Origin: an uncultured Pelagibacteraceae bacterium
Lineage (GTDB): Bacteria > Pseudomonadota > Alphaproteobacteria > Pelagibacterales > Pelagibacteraceae
Assembly (NCBI GenBank): GCA_902538445.1
Contig: CACBFE010000009.1
Location: forward strand, 1-34,738
DNA: 34,738 nucleotides
Direction: 5' to 3'
Program-made: the position numbers and the translations under genes
The notes under the pieces: model-generated
Seen by the model: the letters and a program-made list of their open reading frames with translations, nothing else
Databases searched by the model: none
What the model was told of the DNA's origin: nothing
In this document: in pieces, positions 18,845 through 27,707 of the stretch
Position numbering within the stretch: position 1 is the first letter of the stretch
How the letters are laid out: every line of letters starts with the position of its first letter

Positions 18845-19543
18845 TTGCATAAATTTATCAAAAAAATAAAAAAATTTGAAACTAAACCATATGTAGTAAG
18901 AAAATTTTTAGATAATGAGGAAATTAAATCTTTTCAAAATCTTTATGAGGAACTTCCTGTAGAGATAAATAACACAAGACAAAAAATAATTAAAAAAAAA
19001 TGGTCATTAGAATTTAATAAAGACTTGCAAAAAATATATACTCAAAAATTAAAAAAAGTAATAGGTGAACATGAAATGGATAATCCTGAGACTAAAGAAG
19101 GTTCAAAAAGCTTAGGATTATTTCAAGAAAGCTATATGCCTGTAACATTGCATGTTGATACCGGATTTGACTTTGAAAAAACTATTTATAAACAAACTTT
19201 ATTACCTCTTACAAACACAGGTGAGACAATAATTTTTAAAAATCGATTTTATGGGTGCTCAACGACTTTTTCTATAGATCCTAAAGAATTATCTGCTAAG
19301 GGTTATAATAAAAGATCTTCAGAGCATCTCAAACTATTCGGGAGCCGTGACTTTGATAAAGAAACTTATAATGAATATTTGAAACATGAAGATATAAATA
19401 ATCTTAAGGGTTTGGAGGTTGATTTAATTTTTAAATGGAAATTAGGAGATTTGTTAGTTTTTGACCGAACACAATTACACTGCTCCTCAAATAATATAAA
19501 TAAAAAGAAACTTGGCTTTACAAGTTCTACAAAAAAAATATGA
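18845..19543 (+). CDS. Uncharacterised HxD...H protein, probable 2OG-Fe(II) oxygenase-like fold
   Basis: The 232-residue protein is not firmly recognised. It shows an LHVDTG segment (His103, Asp105), a distal His212 in FDRTQLHCSSNN and basic residues about ten positions later, which is the iron and 2-oxoglutarate ligand pattern of double-stranded beta-helix oxygenases (HxD...H...K/R). Beta-rich segments such as KQTLLPLTNTGETIIFKN and WKLGDLLVFD support that fold. The start is TTG at 18845, directly after the permease stop; GGGGGA in the permease's last codons can serve as ribosome site, and no ATG exists nearby in frame. The 3' end overlaps the GT17 gene by 4 bases (ATGA). A role in modifying a glycan or small molecule is inference from neighbours only. 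Confidence 0.55.
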   Translation: MHKFIKKIKKFETKPYVVRKFLDNEEIKSFQNLYEELPVEINNTRQKIIKKKWSLEFNKDLQKIYTQKLKKVIGEHEMDNPETKEGSKSLGLFQESYMPVTLHVDTGFDFEKTIYKQTLLPLTNTGETIIFKNRFYGCSTTFSIDPKELSAKGYNKRSSEHLKLFGSRDFDKETYNEYLKHEDINNLKGLEVDLIFKWKLGDLLVFDRTQLHCSSNNINKKKLGFTSSTKKI

Positions 19544-20355
19544 AATTAATTGATTGTTTCATGTATTTTGATGAAAATTTAATTCTTGATATAAGATTAA
19601 ATACACTTAAAGATCACGTAAATGAATTTGTAATTGTTGAAGCTAAAAAATCTCACTCAGGTAAAGAAAAAAAAATCAATTTTAAAATTGAGAATTTTCC
19701 AAAGTTTAAAGATAAAATTAAATATTTTTTAATTGATTTGCCTTCGAAAGTTGAGTCAAACAAAAAAGGTTGGCATAAAAGTCATATAAGAGATCAGTTT
19801 CAAAGAAATGCTTTAAAAAAAGGGTATGAAAATTCTAGTGATAATGATCTAATTATGATTTCCGATATAGATGAGATTCCTAATCCAAACAAAATAAAAG
19901 AATTCAATTTTGTTAAAAATAAATATGCGTGCTTTATTCAAAAAAATTTTCATTTGAAATTAAATCTTTTAAATAAAACTAAACAAAACTGGGCAGGAAC
20001 TAAAATATGTGTAAAAAAATATCTTAAGTCTCCTCAATGGCTGAGAAATTTAAAAACAAAAAAAAGACCCTTTTGGAAAATATACAAATCAAAAACTCCA
20101 CAACTCATTTTTGATGGAGGTTGGCATTTTAATGATTTAAAAGACGTTGATGGATTAAGGGCAAAAATAATGAGTAGTGCCCATCAAGAAGAAAATATTC
20201 CTGAAATAAGTGATTTAAAAAAAATATCATCTCGTTTAAATAATTTAAAAGATATAAGGGGTAGAAATTATGAATATAAAAAAGTAAATATAGATAATTC
20301 TTATCCTAAATATATAATAAATAATTTAAATAAATTTAAAGATTGGATTATATAA
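19540..20355 (+). CDS. Glycosyltransferase family 17-like protein
   Basis: The 271-residue protein begins MKLIDCFMYFDENLILDIRL and continues with EFVIVEAKKSHSGKEK, QRNAL and NDLIMISDIDEIPNP, the typical GT17 pattern. Asp109-x-Asp111 is the probable metal/nucleotide-sugar DxD motif. GT17 in animals is the bisecting GlcNAc transferase; bacterial members have unknown acceptors. A conserved-looking GGWHFNDL segment lies near residue 190. It has no membrane segment. It starts inside the stop codon of the HxD protein and ends 5 bases before the 2OG oxygenase gene, so it is central to a three-gene cassette. The sugar and acceptor cannot be predicted. Confidence 0.82.
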   Translation: MKLIDCFMYFDENLILDIRLNTLKDHVNEFVIVEAKKSHSGKEKKINFKIENFPKFKDKIKYFLIDLPSKVESNKKGWHKSHIRDQFQRNALKKGYENSSDNDLIMISDIDEIPNPNKIKEFNFVKNKYACFIQKNFHLKLNLLNKTKQNWAGTKICVKKYLKSPQWLRNLKTKKRPFWKIYKSKTPQLIFDGGWHFNDLKDVDGLRAKIMSSAHQEENIPEISDLKKISSRLNNLKDIRGRNYEYKKVNIDNSYPKYIINNLNKFKDWII

Positions 20356-20360
20356 AAATA

Positions 20361-21197
20361 ATGAATATTTTATCAAGCAAATTTGAAAATCTCGAAGAGG
20401 TGTCAAAAAAAAATATAAAACTTTATAAAGAGAACGCTCCTTTTCCTCATATTGTATTTGAAAACTTTTTTGAAAGTGGATTTTTAAAAAAGGTTTTAAA
20501 TGAGTTTCCTGATTTATCAAAAATTTCTAAAAGTGAAAAATATAATTCAAAAAATGAGGTAAAATTATCTTATAATCGATATGAAAATTTTTCTTATAAT
20601 ACTAAAATTCTTATTAACTTCCTAAATTCGAAAAAATTTTTGAATTTTTTAAATAACTTGACATCTGTGAGCGAGGAATTAATTGCGGATCCTGAATTAT
20701 CTGGAGGTGGTTTACATCAAATCAAAAGAGGTGGGGTTCTTAAAATTCATACTGATTTTAATAAACATCCAAAAATAGATATTGATAGAAGATTAAACCT
20801 TCTGCTTTACCTAAATGAAAATTGGCAAGAGTCTTATGGTGGTAAATTGGAATTGTGGGATAAAGATATGAAAAAAGCTGTCAAAAAAATTTCACCTGAT
20901 TTTAATAAAGTTGTAATTTTTTCTACTAATGACTTCAGCAATCATGGCCATCCTGAACCATTGGCTTGTCCAGAGAACACTTCTAGAAAATCAATTGCTT
21001 TATATTATTTTTCGAGTGGAAGGCCTGATAGTGAAATCAATAAGAATTTCGTAAAAAATACAACACGATTTAAGAATAGAGATGGCTATGATGAAGTTAT
21101 ACAAAAAAATGAAAAATTTAAAGACTTTTTAAGAGGATTTAAATTCTACAGATTCTTGAAAAATATTGAAAAAAAATATTTAAGAAAAAAAAAGTAA
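20361..21197 (+). CDS. 2OG-Fe(II) oxygenase (prolyl 4-hydroxylase-like)
   Basis: From ATG 20361 (278 residues) the protein carries the P4H-type jelly roll: GGGLHQIKRGGVLKIHTDFN with iron ligands His130 and Asp132, LNLLLYLNENW, YGGKLELWD, FSTNDFSNHGHPEPL with His195 as third ligand, and SRKSIALYYFS with Arg209 for 2-oxoglutarate. An in-frame TTG at 20343 overlaps the GT17 gene and is less likely. This subfamily is common in marine bacteria and cyanophages, generally with unknown substrate. The Lys-rich C-terminus (KKYLRKKK) ends 3 bases before the CCA end of tRNA-Arg. It completes the oxygenase-GT17-oxygenase cassette. Confidence 0.88.
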   Translation: MNILSSKFENLEEVSKKNIKLYKENAPFPHIVFENFFESGFLKKVLNEFPDLSKISKSEKYNSKNEVKLSYNRYENFSYNTKILINFLNSKKFLNFLNNLTSVSEELIADPELSGGGLHQIKRGGVLKIHTDFNKHPKIDIDRRLNLLLYLNENWQESYGGKLELWDKDMKKAVKKISPDFNKVVIFSTNDFSNHGHPEPLACPENTSRKSIALYYFSSGRPDSEINKNFVKNTTRFKNRDGYDEVIQKNEKFKDFLRGFKFYRFLKNIEKKYLRKKK

Positions 21198-21200
21198 TTA

Positions 21201-21278
21201 TGGTGCGCCGGATAGGAGTCGAACCCATAACCTCCGGAGCCGAAATCCGGCGCTCTATCCAGTTGAAGCTACCGGCGC
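21201..21278 (-). tRNA. tRNA-Arg (anticodon TCG)
   Basis: The reverse complement folds as a 78-base tRNA with encoded CCA (21201-21203). The acceptor stem is GCGCCGG/CCGGCGC, the D-stem GCTT/GAGC, the anticodon stem CCGGA/TCCGG with loop TTTCGGC giving TCG, and the T-arm ATGGG-TTCGACT-CCTAT. The 3' end faces the oxygenase/GT17 cassette. Its promoter must overlap the 5' end of rluD. Confidence 0.96.
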
Positions 21279-21302
21279 AAAGTGCATAATTTAAATCAAT
21301 TT

Positions 21303-22283
21303 ATGAATAATACAATTAAATTTTCTGTTGATAGAGAGAATAATGGCAAAAGATTAGATGTTTTTTTAGCAGGAAATATAAAAAAATTAACAAGATCATT
21401 TTTAAAAAAATTAATTGAAAATAAACAAGTCAAATTAAATAATAAAGTGCTTGAATTGCCATCGGCTAAAATCAAATTTAAGGATCTAATTATTGTCAAT
21501 TTTATTGAAAATAATGATCGACAAATTTTACCAAAAAAAATTGATTTAGATATAATTTATGAAGATAAAGATATTTTAGTAATTAACAAACCCAAGGGCA
21601 TGGTAGTTCATCCTGGAGCTGGAAATTATGAAAATACTTTAGTCAATGCCTTATTGTATAAATATAAAAGAAATTTATCTAATATTAATGGATTTTTGAG
21701 GCCAGGCATAATTCATAGAATAGATAAAGAAACGAGTGGATTGCTAGTTATTGCTAAAAATAATTTAGCTCATGCTAATTTAGGTGAACAGTTTAGCAGG
21801 CATACTATAAAAAGAAAATATCTTTGCCTATCTTGGGGAGTTGTGAGACCCTTAAATGGTAAAATTAGTACGTTAATAACAAGAGATAAAAAAAATCGGC
21901 AACTAATGTCAGTAAGCGATATAAGTGGGAAAAAAGCTATTACAAACTATAAAACTGTAAGAGTTTTTAATATTAAAAATATACCTAAGATAAGTTTGCT
22001 AGAATGTGAACTAGAAACTGGCAGGACACACCAGATCAGAGTTCATTTAAAATATAAAGGGTCTTCTTTGCTTGGAGATAAACAATACGGAAAAAAAAAT
22101 ATTAAATTTAAGAAAATAAATAATAATTTTTTTATTAAATTAAACGAGCTATCGGGTCAAGCTTTACATGCAAAAACTCTTGAGTTTTCTCATCCAAAGA
22201 CCAAAAAATGGATGAAATTTAATTCAGATCTTCCAAATGGTTTTAAAAAGATATTGGATTTGCTTGAAAATTTAACAGATTGA
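21303..22283 (+). CDS. rluD: 23S rRNA pseudouridine synthase, RluD family
   Basis: The 326-residue protein (ATG 21303; an in-frame GTG at 21282 is less likely) has an N-terminal S4 RNA-binding domain (NGKRLDVFLAGNIKKLTRSF, roughly 12-70). The RluA/RluD-type catalytic domain has INKPKGMVVHPGAGNYENTL, RPGIIHRIDKETSGLLVIAK with the catalytic Asp in HRID, and GRTHQIRVHLKY. RluD modifies helix 69 of 23S rRNA; RluC is the main alternative, but the HPGAG segment favours RluD. It is divergent from tRNA-Arg and lies 31 bases before rpoH. Confidence 0.9.
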   Translation: MNNTIKFSVDRENNGKRLDVFLAGNIKKLTRSFLKKLIENKQVKLNNKVLELPSAKIKFKDLIIVNFIENNDRQILPKKIDLDIIYEDKDILVINKPKGMVVHPGAGNYENTLVNALLYKYKRNLSNINGFLRPGIIHRIDKETSGLLVIAKNNLAHANLGEQFSRHTIKRKYLCLSWGVVRPLNGKISTLITRDKKNRQLMSVSDISGKKAITNYKTVRVFNIKNIPKISLLECELETGRTHQIRVHLKYKGSSLLGDKQYGKKNIKFKKINNNFFIKLNELSGQALHAKTLEFSHPKTKKWMKFNSDLPNGFKKILDLLENLTD

Positions 22284-22314
22284 AAAAAATAAATTTTGTA
22301 TATAAATAAAAATA

Positions 22315-23211
22315 ATGAGTGAAAAAAATCAAATAAGTAACTTACCTGTACCTTCGGTTGGAGGATTATCAATTTACTTAGCTCAGATAAAAAAATTTCC
22401 AATGCTTGATGCGGAGGAAGAATACATGTTAGCAAAAAATTGGAAAGAGAATGGAAATTTGAAAGCAGCACATAAATTAGTTACAAGTCATTTAAGATTA
22501 GTTGCAAAAATTGCAATGGGGTATCGTGGATACGGACTTCCAGTAAATGAATTAATTTCGGAAGGTAATTTAGGTTTAATGCAAGCAGTAAAAAAATTTG
22601 ATCCTGATAAAGGATTTAGGCTTGCTACGTATGCAATGTGGTGGATCAAAGCTTCTATACAAGAGTATGTTTTAAGATCTTGGAGTTTGGTAAAAATGGG
22701 AACTACAACTGCTCAAAAAAAACTTTTTTTTAACTTGAAAAAAATAAAAAACCAGATTGCCCCAGGTCAAGATGGAGACCTTAGAGATGAACATGTAGAT
22801 GAAATTTCAAAAAGATTAGACGTAGAAAGTCACGAAGTAGTAAATATGAATAGAAGAATGATGGGGCAAGAGAAGTCTCTTAATGATCCTATCAAAAGCG
22901 GTGAAACAGATGAATGGCAGGATTGGCTGGTTGATGACAGTTTAGATCAAGAATTGCTTATTTCACAAAAACAAGAATACGATGACAAAAAGGAATTATT
23001 AAATAGCGCTATGCAAATCTTAAATGATAGAGAAAAAGAAATTATCAAAGAGAGAAGACTTTCTGAGGAACCCAAGACTTTAGAAGAATTAAGTAAAAAA
23101 TACAAAATTAGTAGAGAAAGAATTAGGCAGATAGAAACTAAAGCTTTTGAAAAATTACAAAAATCAATGATTAATGCCAGTAAGGCTAAAAATTTATTAC
23201 CTTCTAATTAA
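22315..23211 (+). CDS. rpoH: RNA polymerase sigma factor RpoH (sigma-32)
   Basis: This is the heat-shock sigma factor. The 298 residues show region 1.2/2 ([38 protein letters not shown]), region 2.3-2.4 ([20 protein letters not shown]), the RpoH box [15 protein letters not shown] that separates it from RpoD, and region 4.2 ([20 protein letters not shown]). Region 1.1 is absent, as in sigma-32. The leader is only 31 bases from rluD, with no strong ribosome site and no thermosensor structure that I can see. The stop interlocks with the purA stop (TTAA 23208-23211). Confidence 0.97.
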   Translation: MSEKNQISNLPVPSVGGLSIYLAQIKKFPMLDAEEEYMLAKNWKENGNLKAAHKLVTSHLRLVAKIAMGYRGYGLPVNELISEGNLGLMQAVKKFDPDKGFRLATYAMWWIKASIQEYVLRSWSLVKMGTTTAQKKLFFNLKKIKNQIAPGQDGDLRDEHVDEISKRLDVESHEVVNMNRRMMGQEKSLNDPIKSGETDEWQDWLVDDSLDQELLISQKQEYDDKKELLNSAMQILNDREKEIIKERRLSEEPKTLEELSKKYKISRERIRQIETKAFEKLQKSMINASKAKNLLPSN

Positions 23212-24500
23212 GTTTTAAAAGGGTCTTCCACTAAAATTGTATCGTCTCTTTCAGGGCTTGTAGAAATGCTTGATATTCTAGCTCCTATAAAATCTTCCAA
23301 AGCGTGAACATATCTTAAAGCTTTGTCAGGCAAGTCTTTCAAATTTCTTATTCCTTGTGTCTTAATCTTCCAACCTGGAAAAGATTTATAAATTGGTTTA
23401 ATGTTAAACTGATCTTCGGAGGCTGCTGGTAAGTAGTCTATTTTTTTTCCATTTAATTCATATCCAATGCACATTTTGATCTCATCTAATTCGTCAAGAA
23501 CATCTAATTTTGTTAAAGCTATCCCATTAATCCCGGAAATTTTAATTGTTTGTCTTACTAAAACTCCGTCAAACCAGCCACATCTTCTTTTTCTAGCAGT
23601 GACAGTTCCAAATTCTTTACCTCTTTTACCCAAACTTTCACCAATTCCATCTTTTAACTCAGTTGGAAATGGTCCACTACCCACTCTAGTTGTGTAGGCT
23701 TTTGTAATTCCTAGGATGTAGCTAATTTTATTAGGACCCGATCCTGAACCAGTTGCGGCCGTTGCAGGCACGGTATTAGATGATGTAACATATGGATAAG
23801 TTCCATGATCTACATCTAAAAGTATACCTTGAGCACCCTCAAATAAAATTTTTTTTCTTTCGTTGTTAAACTGATCAATTTTTAGCCAAACAGGGTTTGC
23901 AAATTTAAGAATTTCAGGGGCTATCTTCAATAATTCTTTTTTTAATTCATCTTTTTCATATACCTTTTTATTTAAACCTTTTCTTATAGCATTGTGATGT
24001 GATAACACATATTCTAATCTGGTATTTAAATTACTTTCTGATCTTAAATCCATAACTCTTATTGATCTTCTTCCAACTTTATCTTCGTAGCAAGGACCAA
24101 TACCTCTTCTTGTAGTTCCAATTTTCTCTTTGCCAGCGGTGTCTTCTCTAATCTCATCCATCTCTTTGTGAAACGGCAAAATTAGCGAAGCTGACTCAGA
24201 AATCATGAAATTTTCGGGAGTTACGCTTACACCTTGTTTTTTAATTTCCTCTATTTCACTTAATAAAGACCATGGATCAATAACAACTCCATTACCAAGA
24301 ATTGAAATTTTTCCTTCTCTGACAATTCCTGAGGGTAATAATCTTAATTTAAATATTTTTTTACCAATTACTAAAGTATGACCGGCGTTATGACCTCCTT
24401 GAAATCTAACAACAACGTCAGCTTCGCTAGATAGCCAATCAACTATTTTTCCTTTTCCCTCATCTCCCCATTGCGATCCTACTACTACTACACTGCTCAT
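23208..24500 (-). CDS. purA: Adenylosuccinate synthetase
   Basis: PurA uses GTP to join IMP and aspartate, the first committed step to AMP. The 430 residues begin [20 protein letters not shown], the GTP-binding signature, followed by [52 protein letters not shown] and [16 protein letters not shown]. All are intact. The start overlaps the thiD stop by one base (TAATG at 24500), and the gene is last in the long minus-strand run. Confidence 0.98.
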   Translation of the reverse strand: MSSVVVVGSQWGDEGKGKIVDWLSSEADVVVRFQGGHNAGHTLVIGKKIFKLRLLPSGIVREGKISILGNGVVIDPWSLLSEIEEIKKQGVSVTPENFMISESASLILPFHKEMDEIREDTAGKEKIGTTRRGIGPCYEDKVGRRSIRVMDLRSESNLNTRLEYVLSHHNAIRKGLNKKVYEKDELKKELLKIAPEILKFANPVWLKIDQFNNERKKILFEGAQGILLDVDHGTYPYVTSSNTVPATAATGSGSGPNKISYILGITKAYTTRVGSGPFPTELKDGIGESLGKRGKEFGTVTARKRRCGWFDGVLVRQTIKISGINGIALTKLDVLDELDEIKMCIGYELNGKKIDYLPAASEDQFNIKPIYKSFPGWKIKTQGIRNLKDLPDKALRYVHALEDFIGARISSISTSPERDDTILVEDPFKT

Positions 24501-25312
24501 TATCTAAATTTCTTATTTAAGTTAATTGAATTAAGATGATTTATTGGACCATTTCCTTTTCCCAAATTAAGATTTGATTTAATTGCATCATTAACATATT
24601 TAATTCCAAGCTCACAAGATTTAATCAAATCTTTTCCACATGATAAATATGTTGCTATTGCAGAAGATAATGTGCATCCAGTTCCATGGGTATTTGTTGA
24701 TCTATATTTTTTACTTTTAAATACTTTAATATATTTTTTGTTAAGCAAAATGTCATTCATTTGTTTTGATTTTAAATGTCCGCCTTTAATTAAAACGTTT
24801 TTTGCACCTTTTCTAATTAAAATTTTTCCAGCTTTAATCATATCTTGAGGAGATTTAATTTTAATACCTGATAAAATTTCTGCCTCTGGAACATTAGGTG
24901 TTATTAATAAAATTTTTTTCATTAATTTATTTTTTATCAAAATTATTGCAGTATCATTTATCAGTTTTGCTCCACCTTTAGCTACCATAACAGGGTCTAG
25001 TACTACTTTGTTTATCTTTATATAATTTAAAGATTTTATAACAGCCTGAATAACTTGCTTTGAGTGCAACATCCCTATTTTTACAGAATTAGGTCTTATG
25101 TCTTTACAAGAAAATTCAATTTGGCTTGATATCTCCTTTGGTTTTATTGATACTATCGATTTCACTCCAGTAGTATTTTGAGAAGTAACTGCTGTAATAG
25201 CTGTCATTGCATAAGATCCTAATGAAGTAACAGTTTTTATATCTGCTTGGATACCAGCTCCACCTGAGGAATCCGAACCAGCAATTATAAGTACTTTTGA
25301 ATTTGGTTTCAT
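24500..25312 (-). CDS. thiD: Hydroxymethylpyrimidine/phosphomethylpyrimidine kinase
   Basis: ThiD phosphorylates 4-amino-5-hydroxymethyl-2-methylpyrimidine (HMP) twice for thiamine synthesis. The 270 residues show [72 protein letters not shown] and [15 protein letters not shown] with the catalytic Cys of the ribokinase-like ATP site. No other thiamine genes are in the window. It lies between glmM (3-base gap) and purA (one-base overlap). SAR11 isolates are reported to take up HMP rather than make it, so this kinase could be the entry point. Confidence 0.95.
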   Translation of the reverse strand: MKPNSKVLIIAGSDSSGGAGIQADIKTVTSLGSYAMTAITAVTSQNTTGVKSIVSIKPKEISSQIEFSCKDIRPNSVKIGMLHSKQVIQAVIKSLNYIKINKVVLDPVMVAKGGAKLINDTAIILIKNKLMKKILLITPNVPEAEILSGIKIKSPQDMIKAGKILIRKGAKNVLIKGGHLKSKQMNDILLNKKYIKVFKSKKYRSTNTHGTGCTLSSAIATYLSCGKDLIKSCELGIKYVNDAIKSNLNLGKGNGPINHLNSINLNKKFR

Positions 25313-25315
25313 GAT

Positions 25316-26647
25316 TTAATTGATTGACTTCTTTATTATATCAATACATTTTTTCATCAAAGAAAGATTAAATGACTCACACATAATCCTCACTTTAGGC
25401 TCTGTTCCTGAAGGCCTTACTAATAATCTTCCATTATTTTTAATAAGTTCGCTTGCAGATTTTATGGCTTTTTTACATTTGGAGGAGTGAATAATTTTTT
25501 TATCTTTTACTTTTATACTCAGTAGTTTTTGAGGTACTGGCTCATATACTTTAAATAATTTACTAGCCAGTTGACCTTTTCTAAGAGCAAATAAAGTTTC
25601 TAAAGCGACCAATAAACCATCTCCTGTTGTGGCAAATTTTCCTAAAATTATATGACCTGACTGTTCACCGCCCAGATTAAAATTATTTTTTTTCATTATT
25701 TCTTTGACGTACCTATCTCCAACTTTTGATCTTTTAAAATTTATTTTTTCACTTGAAAAAAATTTTTCTAAGCCGTAGTTAGACATTAAAGTTCCAACTA
25801 CCCCTCCTTTTAAAATTTTTTTTTTTTTCCATCTTTTAGCTATCATTGCAATGATCTGATCTCCGTCTATTATTTGTGCTTTCTCATCACACATAATTAC
25901 CCTATCTGCATCACCATCAAGAGCAATACCGAGATGCGCTTTAAATTTTTTTACGTATTTTCTTAAAATTTCAGGAAAAGTAGATCCACAATTATAATTT
26001 ATATTTAATCCGTTAGGTTTAACACCAATTGAAAAAACCTTAGCACCTAAGTCTGATAGGATTTTTGGAGCAGCTTTGTATCCGGCTCCGTTGGCGCAAT
26101 CTAAGACTATGCGCATACCTTTGAGGGTAAAATCACTAGGAAAATTTTTTTTTAAAATTTTTATATAATTCTCGTTGCCATCTTCTAATCTTTTTACCCT
26201 ACCAAGTAATTTTGGCTCAGATAATTGACCTGTTATTTTTGTGTCAATTAAATTTTCAATTTTCTTTTCTATTTTATCAGATAGTTTCATTCCATCGGGT
26301 CCAAATAATTTTAGACCGTTGTCATGAAATGGATTATGAGATGCAGTAATCATAATACCAAGATTCGCTTTCATTTTCTTTGTAAGCATTGCAAGCCCAT
26401 TAGTTGGAAGAGGTCCTAAAGTGTATATATGCATTCCTGCAGAAGCTAAGCCAGAAACTAAAGCTGGTTCAAGAGTATACCCGGATAATCTTGTGTCCTT
26501 AGCTATTATTGCTACTTGTTTTTTTTTCTTTAGATTTTTAAAATATGTTCCAGCTGCTAAACCAAATTTGAAAAATTTTTCTCCATTAATATTGCCAATA
26601 TTTACTGTGCCTCTTATCCCATCAGTTCCAAAATATTTTTTTTTCAT
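25316..26647 (-). CDS. glmM: Phosphoglucosamine mutase
   Basis: GlmM converts glucosamine 6-phosphate to glucosamine 1-phosphate for peptidoglycan and lipopolysaccharide precursors. The 443 residues have FGTDGIRGTVN at the start, the phosphoserine loop MITASHNPFHDNG, the metal loop ALDGDADR, GGEQSGHII and the phosphate-binding RPSGTEPKVR at the end. Coding-strand codons for four lysines contain an uninterrupted run of 13 A (25816-25828). The start overlaps the folP stop by four bases (ATGA). Confidence 0.97.
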   Translation of the reverse strand: MKKKYFGTDGIRGTVNIGNINGEKFFKFGLAAGTYFKNLKKKKQVAIIAKDTRLSGYTLEPALVSGLASAGMHIYTLGPLPTNGLAMLTKKMKANLGIMITASHNPFHDNGLKLFGPDGMKLSDKIEKKIENLIDTKITGQLSEPKLLGRVKRLEDGNENYIKILKKNFPSDFTLKGMRIVLDCANGAGYKAAPKILSDLGAKVFSIGVKPNGLNINYNCGSTFPEILRKYVKKFKAHLGIALDGDADRVIMCDEKAQIIDGDQIIAMIAKRWKKKKILKGGVVGTLMSNYGLEKFFSSEKINFKRSKVGDRYVKEIMKKNNFNLGGEQSGHIILGKFATTGDGLLVALETLFALRKGQLASKLFKVYEPVPQKLLSIKVKDKKIIHSSKCKKAIKSASELIKNNGRLLVRPSGTEPKVRIMCESFNLSLMKKCIDIIKKSIN

Positions 26648-27702
26648 TTATTTAATAAAGTTTCAAATACTAAAAGCCCCTGTTTAATTTCTTTAACATT
26701 ATGTACTCTGAAAATTTTAACTCCTTGTAAAAAACAATAAATTGTTGAGGACAAAGTGCCTCCAATTCTCTCTTTTGAATCATATTTTTCAGAAATCTCA
26801 TTAATAAATCGTTTTCTAGATGTTCCAATTAATATAGGAAAACCTAGTGAATGAAATAAAGAAATCTTATTTAAAATCATCAAATTATGTTTCAAGTTTT
26901 TTCCAAAACCAATTCCAGGATCCAGTATTAACTTTTTATGATGTTTAAATTTTTTAAATTTTTCTATTTCATTCTCAAAAAAATCGTAAATATCTAGCAA
27001 AACATTGTCATATGATGGATTAATTTGCATGGTTTGTGGTGTTCCTTGCATATGATGAATTATTTTCAAAATATTCTTATTCTTAACACTGTCCAGGGAT
27101 TTTGGATCAAATTTAAAACATGAGACATCATTAATTATATCAGCTCCATTTTGTATTGAAAAATCCATAACCAAAGATTTTCTTGTATCAATCGATAAAA
27201 GTTTTGTAGGAAAATTTTTTTTGAATTTTTCTATTATTTTTTTTACTCTTTGAAGTTCTTTTTTTGAAGAAATAATTTTAGATCCTGGTCTTGTAGACTC
27301 TCCTCCGATATCTATAATATCAGCGCCTGCCCGGCTTAAATCTAATATTCTTTTTTTAGCTTTTTCGACTGAATTAAATTTACCACCATCAGAAAAACTG
27401 TCAGGGGTCATATTTAAAATTCCCATAATTACATGGGATCTTTTTTTAAATAACTCTCTTTCAACGGTTATCTTTTTTATATCCTCTAATACTTTTTTTT
27501 TAATAGCTTTTGGTAGTTTATTTAAGTTTTTTATATTTAAAATTTTTGAATTAATTTTATTTTTGTCCCTAAAAAAAATTTCTACTTGATTAAATGAGAT
27601 GGAATTATCACCACAGAGAGGAAGTGTTAATTTTTTTTTTACTAACTTCTTTGAGTTTGACCCATAAAAAAAATTACACGCTCTAGTGTAATATTTTTTC
27701 AT
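26644..27702 (-). CDS. folP: Dihydropteroate synthase with N-terminal extension
   Basis: FolP joins p-aminobenzoate to the pterin diphosphate in folate synthesis. The core shows MGILNMTPDSFSDGG, DIIDIGGESTRPG, LLSIDTRKS, ADIINDVS, IIHHMQGTP, LILDPGIGFGK and IGTSRKRFI. At 352 residues it is about 70-80 longer than the common form, because the core begins only near residue 90. The extension is Lys-rich, contains a ten-A tract and starts MKKYYTRACNFFYG. It lies between ftsH (5-base gap) and glmM (overlap). Confidence 0.95.
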   Translation of the reverse strand: MKKYYTRACNFFYGSNSKKLVKKKLTLPLCGDNSISFNQVEIFFRDKNKINSKILNIKNLNKLPKAIKKKVLEDIKKITVERELFKKRSHVIMGILNMTPDSFSDGGKFNSVEKAKKRILDLSRAGADIIDIGGESTRPGSKIISSKKELQRVKKIIEKFKKNFPTKLLSIDTRKSLVMDFSIQNGADIINDVSCFKFDPKSLDSVKNKNILKIIHHMQGTPQTMQINPSYDNVLLDIYDFFENEIEKFKKFKHHKKLILDPGIGFGKNLKHNLMILNKISLFHSLGFPILIGTSRKRFINEISEKYDSKERIGGTLSSTIYCFLQGVKIFRVHNVKEIKQGLLVFETLLNK

Positions 27703-27707
27703 GTTTG

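Noticed and set aside
22190-22471. 93-codon minus-strand open frame across the rluD/rpoH junction
   Set aside because: Overlaps two well-supported genes in antisense; hydrophobic content comes from complement of Lys/Glu-rich codons.
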